Below are positions 46,137 through 57,152 of a DNA stretch of 64,000 bases, in pieces. The translations under genes and the position numbers were made by a program. The first letter of the stretch is position 1. Each line of letters opens with the position of its first letter. The notes beneath the pieces were generated by a model, which had not been told where the DNA came from, did not search any database, and worked only from the letters and a program-made list of their open reading frames with translations. The DNA comes from Cylicocyclus nassatus (Eukaryota > Nematoda > Chromadorea > Rhabditida > Strongylidae): positions 44,699,585-44,763,584 of the forward strand of contig CATQJL010000316.1 in NCBI GenBank assembly GCA_958299035.1. Reading direction: 5' to 3'.

Positions 46137-47156
46137 TTATCAAGAACTTAAATTACCGACTATGTCAACTATGTCATTGGTCGGTCCGAAAAATCGCACC
46201 ACCTTTTAGACCCATGATCACTTAAAACAATGATAGGCAAACCCCTCAACATTATTTGATGCAGAATTTCTTGCTCTTTCAAATTATGTTTTCTGCGAGC
46301 TCCTTGATGATCGCTCGAGTAATCGTCAAAATCTTCAACCTATGATTTCTACGTAGGTAGCTTTATTTTGACTTTTTTGAAAACTTTCATTTCATATTTT
46401 TTAGAATAGCTTTGGTCACTCTTCGTTGGACAGAACAAAATGCGAGATAAAACTTTTTGGTTTTTCCAATTACGTCCAAAATATATTTTGAGGGATTTTG
46501 GTCGAAAGTCTTCATTTTTGCAAAGCCATAAAATAAACAAACGTTCCAATTACAGATAAACTTTGGGAATTTGGGGCTTCCAAAATGATGATTGAACACT
46601 AATCAAGCAAAGCAAATGGTGTTTACCGTTTCGGAGTTGATTTTCGAACTTTTAAAGTTACGATAGTTTTATCCTCGAAAAACCCATGAATCAAGGAAAA
46701 AGTTTTGACAGAAAGAGGTGAACAATTTGGACACTCTAGTTGCCCGCTGTTTGATGCTTTGAGCATTGGGATGACCAAATATGAATTTGGTAGCATTAAG
46801 GAAAATGTCTTAGAAATTTTGGGAATCCAGCTTTAGAAATGCCAAAAAATTACATTGCCTCGCAATTTGCTTACTCTATCCAACAGCGCGGAATGCAGTT
46901 TGAAAAGTTGGAAATTGCAATCCTAGAAAAAAATTTTCATTTTCATTTTCATTTGTACGCCGCTCAAGAGGTTCCATAAAAAACGCATCGAAAAGTTAGT
47001 AGTACAGCGGAATAAACAAAAACGTAGTCCGAGTCCAATCCTAGTTAGACTAAGGTAAGAAAGATGAAACGAAACGGCTTGCATTGAATATGTTGATAGG
47101 CTAATAGATATGCATACAAATATAGGCATTGGTACTTGTAACTCCAAAACTTATGA
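46137..47156. other. Unassigned AT-rich DNA
   Basis: No gene is supported. GATTTGATGCAGAATTTCTTG-like blocks resemble the TTAGG-family interiors, suggesting a further degraded copy. Confidence 0.35.
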
Positions 47157-47380
47157 CTCGATGGGGATGGGACCCATACCCCTCGTTGCCAGCGGAACGA
47201 TCTTTACGTTACTCTCAAAAACAAACCGGGAGCTTATAGGCGGGTCTATCTACTGGCTCAGGTATAGTAACCACAATCCCGCCTAGCCGGAATGCTGGGG
47301 AGGCTCAATGACCCCAAAGGTGAAACTATTCACATTCAATGCATGTGGTTGAGTCAGCGAGCTTTACGATTGAATACCAC
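47157..47380 (+). pseudogene. 5' fragment of an RTE-type retrotransposon
   Basis: The run GGGAGCTTATAGGCGGGTCT to CCCGCCTAGCCGGAATGCTG resembles the 5' leader of nematode RTE-clade elements as I remember it. It is followed by ATG ACC CCA AAG and a frame reading MTPKVKLFTFNACG, the usual start of the endonuclease ORF, then a stop. It breaks off where the long inverted repeat beginning near 47380 starts. Confidence 0.45.
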
Positions 47381-47734
47381 AGTGCTGGACATAGCTATAA
47401 ATCCACTCTAAAAATCACTGTAATTTGCTCTCTCTTGCTCATAATTGTCTTGAAAACCACTGTTCTATATCATTGACCAGAACGGCTCCCAATTTCATTG
47501 GTTTTGGCCGAAGAAAAATTGAAAAATTTGAAAAAACGGGTTCCGAAGGCAGGTCACAGCTATAGAGCTACCTCTCATTTTCTATCAGTACAACGTTTTT
47601 TTAATCTGAAATTTTTTGTAAGTATACTTACTTAGATAATAAGTTAAATGCTCTTTTGTCTTTGAATCTGGGTATGATAAGATGTCAGTAAAGTAATCGT
47701 GTCAGTACTTTGTGCCTTCAGATTCTGTGGTGGA

Positions 47735-47785
47735 GACTTTATTGACCTTACGTTTCGACAATGTCGTCGTCATCAGAGTCTGAAA
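47735..47785 (-). ncRNA. Hammerhead-ribozyme-like motif at a Penelope-like 3' end
   Basis: On the minus strand CTGATGA (47776-47770) is followed by a GAC...GTC stem with a six-base loop, then GAAAC, a short ACGTAAGGT segment, and GTC before AATAAA. These are the pieces of a type I hammerhead core in order, at the place where Penelope-like elements are known to carry them. One extra C lies between CTGATGA and the stem, and helix I is weak, so activity is doubtful. A mutated relative is at 33640-33690. Confidence 0.45.
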
Positions 47786-47863
47786 ACGGATTGTAGGCAC
47801 TTTGACTTGCTCACCATACCCTCAAAGGCCTCCTCTCACTCTGTCAGTCTGGACCTAGTCTAA

Positions 47864-48573
47864 GGGCCGCATGCTCTAACCTCCCCGCGGGGAGGGGATC
47901 GCAGCTCAAAAGAAAGTTCATATTTCGAAACTCCCGATACCTGGATTTCACGTGTGTACCTATCCGTAAGTATTCCTACTACTCTTCACTATGAACATGT
48001 TGAAGAGGAGCGAGAAGCTGTGCGAACCGCATTTTCCAGCTTTTGTATGATCCCTGATGATCCCCGGCGCTTTTCTTTAGAGTCATTTTTCTTTCTCCGA
48101 AGTTAACGTATAACCTCCAAAGTTGTACTGAACATCTAACACAGCAGAGCTAAGCATGTTGCTGATGAGAACAAATGAGTTTTTGAAAAGTCGAATTTTT
48201 CGGTGAACCTCAAATTTCGACCTATGGATCATCGAAAATTTCATGACTTTAAAACATCATTTGTTCATATCAGCAACATGCTTAGCACTATTGTGTTAGA
48301 TTTTCAGTACAACTTTGGAAGGTTTTCCTTAACTTCGGAGAAAGAAAAATGACTTCAAAGAAAAGCGCCGGGGATCATCAGGGATCATACAAAAGCTGGA
48401 AAATGCGGTTCGTACAGCTTTTCGCTTTTCTTCAACATGTTCATAATGAAGGGTAGTAGGAATTCTTACGGACAGGTACACAACTTGAAATCTAGGTATA
48501 TGGAGTTTCGACATATGAAGCTTTCTTTTGAGCTGCGATCCCCTCCCCGCGGGGAGGTTAGTGCATGCGGCCC
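47864..48573. mobile_element. Harbinger-like MITE with TAA duplication
   Basis: The ends GGGCCGCATGCTCTAACCTC and its near-exact inverse carry arms of about 300 bp, a nearly complete palindrome with CCCCGCGGGGAGG near each end. TAA at 47861-47863 and 48574-48576 is the target duplication. The paralogous sequence at 50620-50650 has a single TTA and no element, so the insertion limits are confirmed. A 3-bp TWA target and GGGC ends fit PIF/Harbinger. Confidence 0.85.
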
Positions 48574-48712
48574 TAAGACTCGCAGCATGAGATCTTCAAG
48601 GCCACGAAACGAACGAACCTCGACTCCATCGGCCAGCGACAAGCCCGCACATTTGGTCGTAACGGACGTCACTGAGTGTCACCCAATGAGTCAAGTCCTT
48701 TTATTTGCATCG

Positions 48713-49260
48713 CTAAGCCCACAATAATGATATAAATGGAGCTAAGTCACTACTGATAGACAAGCACTCATTTTTGGCGATCATCTTTGGATTTCTGACA
48801 GAAATCCACGCGGCTTCAAACAGTTTCCTGGCGCAAATCTCAGTCTCGCATGTCAGTATCGTACATTTGACTTCGAAATCATTTCCGCAATGCGCCTCGA
48901 TCTCGTGCCGTCCCAACGGTGCTGTTGAAGTCCCTCGTCTTTTGTTCGCTAAATGCTCTTTCAACCGTACACCTGGATTTCTACCCTTTTCTCCGATATA
49001 ACAGTCTTGGCAGCTGAGACATTCTAGTTCGTAGACCACACCCGTCTTTGCACAATCTCCTATTCTGCCGTACGGACAAACTATACAATGCTCCCTTATG
49101 CACTCATTATCATAAAGTCTGTTTCGCACCAACTGCTTCTTCAAACTACTATTCGGGATGTTAACAAGCATTACATCTTTCTGCAGTTGAGCTCTACAAA
49201 TGCACTGCTTGATTTGTCTACTAATTTCGTCTGAGATAAAGGGAATGCAAAGAGTGATCT
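48713..49260 (-). pseudogene. C-terminal RT region and GIY-YIG domain of a Penelope-like element
   Basis: The minus-strand frame starts (truncated) with IPFISDEISRQIKQCICRAQ and VNIPNSSLKKQLVRNRLYDN, the connector after the reverse transcriptase. It goes on to a cysteine block (CIVCPYGRIGDC), the GIY-YIG core (GVVYELECLSCQDCYIGEKGR), the arginine helix (GVRLKEHLANKRRG), the acidic helix region (LTCETEICARKLFEAAWIS) and a stop at 48713. The frame is open through the nuclease. The reverse transcriptase core is missing, so this is a 5'-truncated copy. Confidence 0.8.
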
Positions 49261-49363
49261 TATCTCATTGCATTCGGATATGTTTTTTGGTACGCGTATC
49301 CATTGTTGCGCGCATTTGTGATGTAATGTGTAAATATGATACATGATGTGTTTATATAATATA

Positions 49364-50034
49364 CAGGGTGTCCCAAAAAATGTTTGGAACGTTTGATCGT
49401 TAATATCTCTCTTCCCAAGAAGTCTTTTGCCTTGCTTCAGGTACCGTTTTGTAGAGCTGGCTTCAACTCAGATTTCCATTATAGAAAGAATCACCCATCT
49501 CTCTTCATTACTGAAGGATTACGGTAGAAACTTGAAATATGGTGTCAATGTGGAAAAGCTGCCGTTTCAAAATTTTTCAAAAAATCGTGAAAACTTGTGT
49601 AATAGGGTTTTTATAGACGCTGAGTTCAATGCTCAACTATTCACAAGATTACGAAGCTTGCTAAACGGTGTAACCGCACTTTTTAGGGACATTGAAAAAA
49701 AGGCCGCTACCTCTCACCTGGCATAACTCTTCAATGAAGCATCATAATAAGTCGGGAACTTTACAGTTATAATCAGCAATTCTAATTAGCCTGGTGTAAA
49801 AATTTTCAGGCTGTTTTGTTTCCTTTCTGAGGCAAAATATGGCCTTTCATGGTTCAAAACCCTCTTTGAAGTTTCTACCGTAACCCTACAGTAATGAAGA
49901 GAGATGGGTGATTCGTTCTATAATGGAAATCTTGAAGCCAGCTCTACAAAAAGGTACTTGAAGCAAGGCAAAAGACTTCTTGGAAGAGAGATATTGACGA
50001 TCAAACGTTCGAAACATTTTTTTGGGACACCCTG
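49364..50034. mobile_element. CAGGGTGTCCC fold-back element, complete
   Basis: TA then CAGGGTGTCCCAAAAAATGT opens and a matching inverse then TA closes. The two arms of about 320 bp are nearly perfect complements around a short loop. It is inserted in the AT-rich spacer between the two inverted Penelope-like fragments. The frames at 49427-49726 are arm sequence, not genes. Confidence 0.85.
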
Positions 50035-50074
50035 TATAATTTATAATATATTATACATGTATATATGATATATG

Positions 50075-50702
50075 ATGTGCGAAACAGACTTCATGATAAT
50101 GAGTGCATAATGGAGCATCGTATAGTTTGTCCGTACGGCAGAATAGGAGATTGTGCAAAGACGGGTGTGGTCTACGAACTAGAATGTCTCAGCTGCCAAG
50201 ACTGTTATATCGGAGAAACGGGTAGGAAACCAGTGTACGGTTGAAAGAGCATTTAGCGAACAAAAGACGAGGGACTTCAACAGCACCGTTGGGACGGCAT
50301 GAGATCGAGGCGCATTGCGGAAATGATTTCGAAGTCAAATGTACGATACTGACATGCGAGACTGAGATTTGCGCCAGGAAACTGTTTGAAGCCGCGTGGA
50401 TTTCTGTCAGAAATCCAAAAATGAACGTCAAAAATGAGTGCTTGTCTATCAGTAGTGACTTAGCTCCATTTATATCATTATTGTGGGCTTAGCGATGCAA
50501 ATAAAAGGACTTGACTCATTGGGTGACACTCAGTGACGTCCGTTACGACCAAATGTGCGGGCTTGTCGCTGGCCGGTGGAGTCGAGGTTCGTTCGTTTCG
50601 TGGCCTTGAAGATCTCACGCTGCGAGTCTTAGACTAGGTCTAGACTGACAGAGTGAGAGGAGGCGTTTGAGGGTATGGTGAGCAAGTCAAAGAGCCTACA
50701 AT
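50075..50702 (+). pseudogene. Inverted second Penelope-like GIY-YIG copy
   Basis: The plus strand repeats the coding of 48713-49171 from RLHDNECI to the stop at 50492 and continues through the same 3' non-coding sequence to about 50702. A one-base deletion near 50230 shifts the frame inside the nuclease. The hammerhead-like terminus is cut off by the hAT-like element that starts at 50703. It preserves the empty site of the Harbinger-like MITE. Confidence 0.75.
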
Positions 50703-51297
50703 CAGGGCCCGGCACGCGTTGGTTTGAAGGTTTTTAGGAAACGAAGTCCCTCATGACTTCGCGAAAATTTACGAAGTCCCTCTCGACGTGAAAATCAGTA
50801 GGGAAACCCTTATTCAACCAAAATAGCAACAAAAAAGCGAAAAAAGCGCATTTTGAGGTATGTAATATAACAAAAAAGCAAAAGGAAACATTTCGAGTCG
50901 ATTAAAGGCTCGGGCATTGGGTATAGTACCATTTTGATGCTGGGAATGTCGAAAATCTCCTAGGCCAACCAAATCTATAGCCTCAACAATCCTGCGATGC
51001 ATTTTCCGCCACATACTTCAAAAGGCATCGCAAGTGATTGGAGCGCGATATCTATCAACGCGTAGAATTATACTACTCTTGACTCAAAAAAGGGGAGAGG
51101 CAACAGTTTGATCCGCTCTCTTCGCTATATGATAGATTTTTGACCGTTCTAATCGTCCAAATCAAAAAGGTCCAAAACTTATGTGAACTCTCCGATATTT
51201 ATGCTCCGAACAACCCAGTTTGTTTGGTAGTTGGTCTAGAAACCAACAAATTCGAGAACGGATGTTAGGACACATAAGTTTTGGGGACTTTTTACAT
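50703..51297. mobile_element. Truncated, inverted copy of the CAGGGCCCGGCAC hAT-like element
   Basis: It starts CAGGGCCCGGCACGCGTTGG and matches the reverse complement of 2297 back to about 1730, including the GAAGTCCCTC blocks, GCGATGCATTTT and TATTTATGCTCCGAAC. It stops abruptly where the 3' end of the RTE remnant begins. Confidence 0.75.
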
Positions 51298-53520
51298 AAC
51301 GAAACGGGACATTCTTCTCATATCCATGCTGCAAAGTCCGACTAAATGTTGCTTGTGTCGAGTCATCTTCAGAAGACTGCGCTCGAGCTCTCTGTGGGTG
51401 GTTCGTAAGAATTTGACGTGACTTTTGTCAGCCCAAGTCTCAGCTGCGTAGCAGAGCGCTGGGAGAACGGTCGAGCCGAACAGGTGGGCACAAAGCTCCG
51501 AAACCGTCAGTTGGACGGTGGCTTCCTTCAGAGACTCGAAGGCGGCACAGGATGCTCTTTTTCTCCTGTTAAGTTCTTCCCTCAAGTCGTTCTCCATGTT
51601 CCTCGAACGTCCGAGATACACACGTAAGAAGACGTCTTCATAATAGGGTTGCCTTCCAATTCCATTTCTGCATCTTCGCAAAGGGCGTTCTCCATGAACT
51701 GAGTCTTCTTCCGATTTATTCGCAGTCCGATCTTTTTCCCTACTTCGTTTAGTTCCCTCAGCATCGTCTGTGATTCAGTGATACGAGGACGATGTCATCC
51801 GCAAAACGAAGGTTGGATAGGACTCCCATCAACTCGTATGCCTCTCTCTTCCCAGTCCAGTGACTTCATCACCCACTGCAAGGCAACGGAACAGCTTCAG
51901 CAAAATAGTGTCGCCTTGTCGAACCTCCTCAATTGGAACAGGCAGGGAGCGATGGAATAGCTGCATTGTTGTTGTACAGTTTTTGTAGCAGTCGGCTAGT
52001 GTTTTCACGTAATCTGGGTTCGCTCCTTGATCGACTAGCGCAGACAGGATGGCTTTAGTTTTCAACGCTGCCAAAGGCTTTCTCGTAGTCGACGAAGGTT
52101 AGGACGAGAGGCAGTCGGTACTCCCGGCAGACTTCTACGACCCTCGAAACCGTTTGGATGTGGTCCATGCAGCTGAATCCTTTGCGAAATCCAGCTTGTT
52201 CTTGTGGGCTGGGCTTCATCCAGTGTCCTAGTTATGCGTGCGAGGATAATCTTCGTGAAAAGCTTTACAGCACACTCAGCAGGCATATTGGATGGTAATT
52301 TCGAAGATCCTCCCGTTCACCCTTCTTGAAAAGAAGGAAGGTTCTTGACGTTCTCCATTGGTCGGGAATCCTCTCCTTCTGAAGGTAAGATGTCAGGTGC
52401 GACGCGAGAATTTCGTGTAGACGTTGTCCTCCGGCTCGCAGATCGACCGAAAGATGGTCTGATTCTGGAGCCGTGGATGTCTTCATGGTCTGAATCGCCG
52501 TGCGCATTTCAGCAGGTAGAATTCGTGGCGGTACTTCTCCAGTGGGAACAACGGGCATCGGCACGGGTATTGATTAGCGGAAAAGGTCGGTGTAAAAATT
52601 TTTCTCGATAGATTCTATCTTGTATCGGGAAGAAGCTGGAGTCCCGTCTTCGTTCAATAGTGCAGCCAGCGGTACGTGATATTCACAGAGATCCCTTTGG
52701 CATTTCTTGAGACTTCGTCTTCCTTCGGCTGCTTATAGAATCTTGGCTTGCCTGTACTTCCTGAGATCTTCCTGCAAAGCCATTCTGCAACTGGCGTTGG
52801 CTATCAGTCGCTCGAAATGGGTCGCATTCGGATCCTGCCTCAGAAATCTTCTTCTTTCGAGCAATTCCTTGGTGGTCTTGGTAGTACGTTCCAAGTTCTT
52901 CTCAGAAGTCACTGAGGAGCACTCTCCGCAGGCTCGCAATCCTTTCAGAAGCCGGTCGTAGTCGTACGTTGGATCCTCCTCGATGGGCCAGTCACAACTT
53001 GATATGAGTTCTTCCAACCTGTTACCGTCATAGACGACATTCTTCCTTATTGCGGCACTATGGCAGACCTTCTTTTTTTAGCTTCCGACTGAATCGTACC
53101 TCGCTCGAAGGAAGCGCTGATCGGAGCCACTGCAGAAGGATGGAACCACTGAGACATCGAACAAGCTCCATCTTCGGTTGGTGAGAATAAAGCCGATCTT
53201 TGCTTGAGTCGTTCCGTTGGACGATTCCCATGTGCACCGGCAATGTTCTTTCTCCATGAAGATGAAATTTCCATGGAAAAGTCGTGCGGCGGAGAGAAGC
53301 CCAACGAGACCGTTGCCGTTCTCATTCCGGAGCCCATATCCAAACTTCCCGATCCTACATTCCTTTTCTAGTGGCATCCCGATTTTCGCGTTGAAGTCGC
53401 AGAAATCGAGTTTTGCCCGTCTGAAGCGTGCTTACACCTCGGTAAGAAAGGCTCGTTTATCAAGATTAGCGACTACGCAATGTTGACTCAAGCGCTCTTC
53501 ACCTTGTTCGTTGCAAAGGC
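51298..53520 (-). pseudogene. RTE-type non-LTR retrotransposon, dead copy
   Basis: Fragments of one long ORF follow in order on the minus strand. First the end of an AP-type endonuclease (NENGNGLVGLLSAARLFHGN; then GSDQRFLRARY, where the usual SDH histidine is glutamine). Then a linker (FLRQDPNATHFERLIANAS) and reverse transcriptase motifs: IPDQWRTSRTFLLFKKG, FVDYEKAF (52096-52073), VRQGDT, the catalytic FADD (51805-51794) and LRINRKKTQFM. Last comes a C-terminal ALCYAAETWADKS stretch. Several frameshifts break the frame, and the 5' end of the endonuclease is missing. Confidence 0.85.
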
Positions 53521-53957
53521 TATGCAAATTCTAGGACTTTCATCTGAGTCAAACAAGTGCTTCAAAACTTAGTGAAAAAGCAGTGTTTTAGACGTGACTT
53601 TCTATGCGTTTTAGAGCCAAAAATGCAGTACGATTTTTCTTTTCAAAAGGCGACTGCTTCCAAGTGTAAAAAATATGTCATATTTTGATGTTGTATAATT
53701 ACAAAAAATTTCAGATTGAAAAAACGTAGTACTGATTGAAAATCAGAGGTGGCTCTATAGCTATGACCAGCCTTCGGAACCCGTTTTTTCAATTTTTTCA
53801 ATTTTTCTCCGGCCAAAATCAGTGAAATTGGGAGACTTTCTGGTCAATCATATGACGTTAGTTTTTACACGAGATAATGGTTTTCAGACAATTATGAGCA
53901 AGAGAGAGCAAATTACGGTGATTTTTAAGGTGGCTTTATAGCTATGGCCAGCACCGT

Positions 53958-56035
53958 AGATAGCTGAGCGAAAAAGACTCGGACCAAGATGCTGATGAGA
54001 CTGATTAGTAACTAGAAGAAAACGAGTGCACCGAAATTACGAGTATGATGCAACGTGAGAAGACACACGAGAGACGTCAAAGCCATAATTAATACCATAA
54101 TTGAAGCGCAAACCATCACAAAACCAAAGAATTACCTGAAAGTTGCATTAAAGACAAAAGAAGAATCTGGTAGAAAACACCTACATCGGAGATCCATCCA
54201 CAAACACAGCCGTACAGCACATCGCAAATAAATACAAGTCTAGCCCTGATACAAAAAAGGCTTTAACTTTAGGCAACGCTAGTAAAATGCAGCGATACCT
54301 GATAAGTCTTCTTAGTCTACTTCCGAGAATATGGCTACTATCCATACGAGTGGTATCAACAGAAAGACGCAAAAGCCACCTAGCTCACTGCGAAATACGT
54401 TATTGCTGAGATAAGAGTAGGTAAAGATTACGAGTTGGAAATTCTGACGGTCATTGACGAAACATTCAAGGAATCGGAAAGGGAACATCACTGTTAGAAA
54501 GAAGAATTCTACACTTAACATTGTCCAGAGCGTTTGTCTCTCCTCAGTCCCAGCGATTTCTGTATAGGTCTTAGAAACGGTACGAACATTCGGACAGACT
54601 TAGTATTACTATTTCTAGTGCAAATTCAAGGCTTTAGGCAATTCTAAACAAAAAACCAAATTTCAAAAAGTTTCTTCTATTTTTGCAATGTTTGCGTGTT
54701 TTCGCAAAGTTTTAAATCATCGCTGATGGTGCGAACAAACTTCTGGAGAAATGTAATCTAATGCACCGAAAATAGTATCTTTCACGCAATCAGTCATCTT
54801 CGCTAAAAAAATAACTTTCGACTTGAACTGTTCAAATTTTGGGTACCGACGGGTTCTTCTTCTAATTTACCTCGGTGTAGCTCAAAGAAGGTTTTCTGAG
54901 AGTTGTCGATAGATGGAACAAAATCCACAGAAGCTGCAGATAAGCAGCGTGGAAAAATCTACTGCCAGATAAGTAAAAACTGCTGAACATGATAGGTAAT
55001 TCCTATCCCTCCGCGTACTGTAACACTGCGTAAGGGCTAGCTTGCGCATCAACTACGCTATCAACCACCAGAATGACTATACGAACAGAATTTTCAAATC
55101 CAATTCCTGAGTCTAATGTTCACATGAACTTTTAAATTCAAGCTCGCTTAGGTTTTGAGCAAAGACGATTCCAGCTCGAGATCTTGCAGCAGAGTCTCAG
55201 GTTGTGATCAAATAATGCAAGCTTCATTCGTTTTGCACAAACTTCACTCTATTTTTCTGAGTACGATTTTTGCGCAACAATCTACTCGGTGCTTGCTTGA
55301 TAGAGTTCCGTCTAATTTCTTTGTTTAATTACTGAACGTTTCTGCTCATTGGCAACTTTACACTGCTATCAAACTTGAAATTTCATGCAGTTTTGTTTAC
55401 TAAAAGAGAATGACATTTTACCGGATTTCACCAAATTTCGATGAATCTGTGTTTCATTCTCGAATTTGATGCGGAAACAGTTATTTCTGCTACTTTCTGC
55501 ATGGATTAGAAATTAAACATATACATTCGATGAAGCAAGGCAAGCGCGCAAACAACTATCTACGTGGAATAACTCGATCAAGCGCATATCTGCATTGAAA
55601 GTTCGTACACTCAGGAATTTGAAAAGTTATTTTTAGGCTAGCCCTCTGTTCTCATATAAATAATTCCACACTAGAAACAGTGCAAGCACAGCAACATTTT
55701 TGCCTTTCACAAGCGCTATTTTGTAAAATATTTGCAACTAGCAGACAAACTTAAAAAGCTAGTTTTCATATTTTGGACTATCTTTGTTTCTCGCTAACCA
55801 TAAGAAATAGCGAATGCACAAACGATTGTCTCATTTGGAGGGTATGCTTGTGGGCAAGATAAAATTACGTAGAATTTGATGAACTGATCCAAAATTACTT
55901 GAGATCATTTACTTCACTTGAAACTCCAATGAATCAAACTTTTATGCAAAAGCTTATTGGCGATGTTATTTTTTCACACTGCCACAGCATAAAAACAGTG
56001 ATTATTTTTGCGTTGATCTAATACAATCGACAGGA
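53958..56035. other. Upstream region of the small secreted gene
   Basis: No gene, element or RNA is supported in this AT-rich stretch. A promoter for the gene at 56036 should lie near its end. GCATAAAAACAG at about 55988 is a weak TATA-like candidate. Confidence 0.4.
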
Positions 56036-57095
56036 ATGCGTCGTGCGGAAGTAGTGATAATAATGGCTCTTCTCAGTATAGCAGCTTTCTTCGCCTTTTC
56101 CTTCTCAGATTACACAACAACCAAACTCCCAGAGGCTAGCTCAAATGTTTTTGCTTGGTGCGCTGTCTTCCAAGAAGTTACTGATAACTTTTAGTCTATC
56201 GCGAGAGATGGGGAACTGCATATAAACAAATATTTTCACGAATGGAACCAATGCATGGAAAACAACATATCCGCATACCGCTATGATTCGAAGAGAGTAA
56301 GTACGTTGCGATATGGTTCAAAGACCATTTGTTTCCCTTGTAACCGGTTTCTGTAAAGCAGCTTGAATTGAAACTAAATCATCGTCTTTGCTTTTGAAAG
56401 TTATTTTCTCTAGATATGGTCGAATCTCTGGAAAGCTGTCAAATTATGCGAGACACTTCCGTTTATGAAGGAATTGAAAATTGATAGTTTTCGGAACTTC
56501 GACGAAGCCAAACGCCACATTTCTTGTTTGCGGGTGAGCTTTTTGCCAGTGTAGTATAGGCTGTCCGCATAGGGCGCGGAGTGCTCGAGAGTGCTCATGG
56601 TGTGTATTGCGCGTTACTCCTCTTTCCTCGTGCACTCTCGCCGCCTGTTTTTTTCTGCGCTTCTTCCAGTCTGAGCTGCCTTCAATGTACGCAACAACGT
56701 TGCTCTCCGTGGACGGCCTATAGCAAACGCCAAATTTCTGAAATGCGCATTTGCAACCTGTCGCGGGCGTCTACCGCCTTGCGATTCTTGCATAACATAC
56801 ATATTGTACGAAACTAACTGATTTGAATAACAGCGAAACTTCCATATTTCCACATTCAAGTCACTAACACCTTTGTATGTTCCATATACGGGCGTACCCG
56901 AAGTATTTTCATTTTTTTTTTGCAAGCGCCACATTCCGCGGAAAAAGGACTCACAGAGCAGAGAATACAATACCGGCCGCGTTCGTTGCAGTTTTTCATG
57001 CACAAGTGTTCATTTTGGTATTGCAGTGTAATAAACGAGTTCCCGGCAAATTACCAAAAGACATAACCCATGGTCTTTTACATAGTCAAGTTTAG
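56036..57095 (+). CDS. Small secreted protein, unrecognised, four exons
   Basis: Exons 56036-56146, 56195-56296, 56414-56533 and 57027-57095 splice in phase 0 at every junction to 133 residues. The first intron is only 48 bases and ends ACTTTTAG; the others have GTAAGT and GTGAGC donors and TCTCTAG and ATTGCAG acceptors. Residues 1-24 form a clear signal peptide (charged start, then VVIIMALLSIAAFFAFSF). The mature part is basic and helical-looking with four cysteines: QCM, LCE, SCL, and one at the start of exon 4. CAG lies two bases before the ATG, so trans-splicing is possible. AATAAA at 57147-57152 supplies a poly(A) signal. I recognise no family. The spacing of W, F and C recalls nematode secreted DUF19-like proteins, but I cannot confirm this. 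Confidence 0.65.
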
Positions 57096-57146
57096 CTATT
57101 TTTTTAAAGCTTTATAGTTTTCCCAAAAAGGTTCAATTAAGGGATA

Positions 57147-57152
57147 AATAAA
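57147..57152 (+). terminator. Polyadenylation signal of the small secreted gene
   Basis: AATAAA lies 52 bases past the stop codon, a normal spacing for a nematode gene. Confidence 0.6.

Larger units (their letters stand above)
47380..53957. mobile_element. Region bounded by inverted repeats of about 260 bp
   Basis: The left repeat (about 47380-47640) and right repeat (about 53675-53957) are inverted and roughly 85-90% alike by eye. Shared blocks: GTGCTGG-CATAGCTATAAA at the ends, AATTTGCTCTCTCTTGCTCA, and AAAAAACGGGTTCCGAAGGC. TA occurs at both outer edges. The 6.0-kb interior holds Penelope-like, hAT-like, Harbinger-like and RTE remnants and no gene of its own. It is either one element filled with insertions or two separate inverted copies. 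Confidence 0.5.

Noticed and set aside
47157..47300. Possible structured RNA or tRNA-like gene in a GC-richer patch
   Set aside because: No A and B boxes in tRNA order. The patch better resembles an RTE 5' leader.
48437..48727. 96-codon frame and its minus-strand partner
   Set aside because: They span the arm of a Harbinger-like MITE and Penelope-like 3' non-coding DNA.
56614..57003. 129-codon minus-strand open frame
   Set aside because: It lies almost wholly inside intron 3 of the plus-strand secreted gene and has no signal, family motif or splice support.
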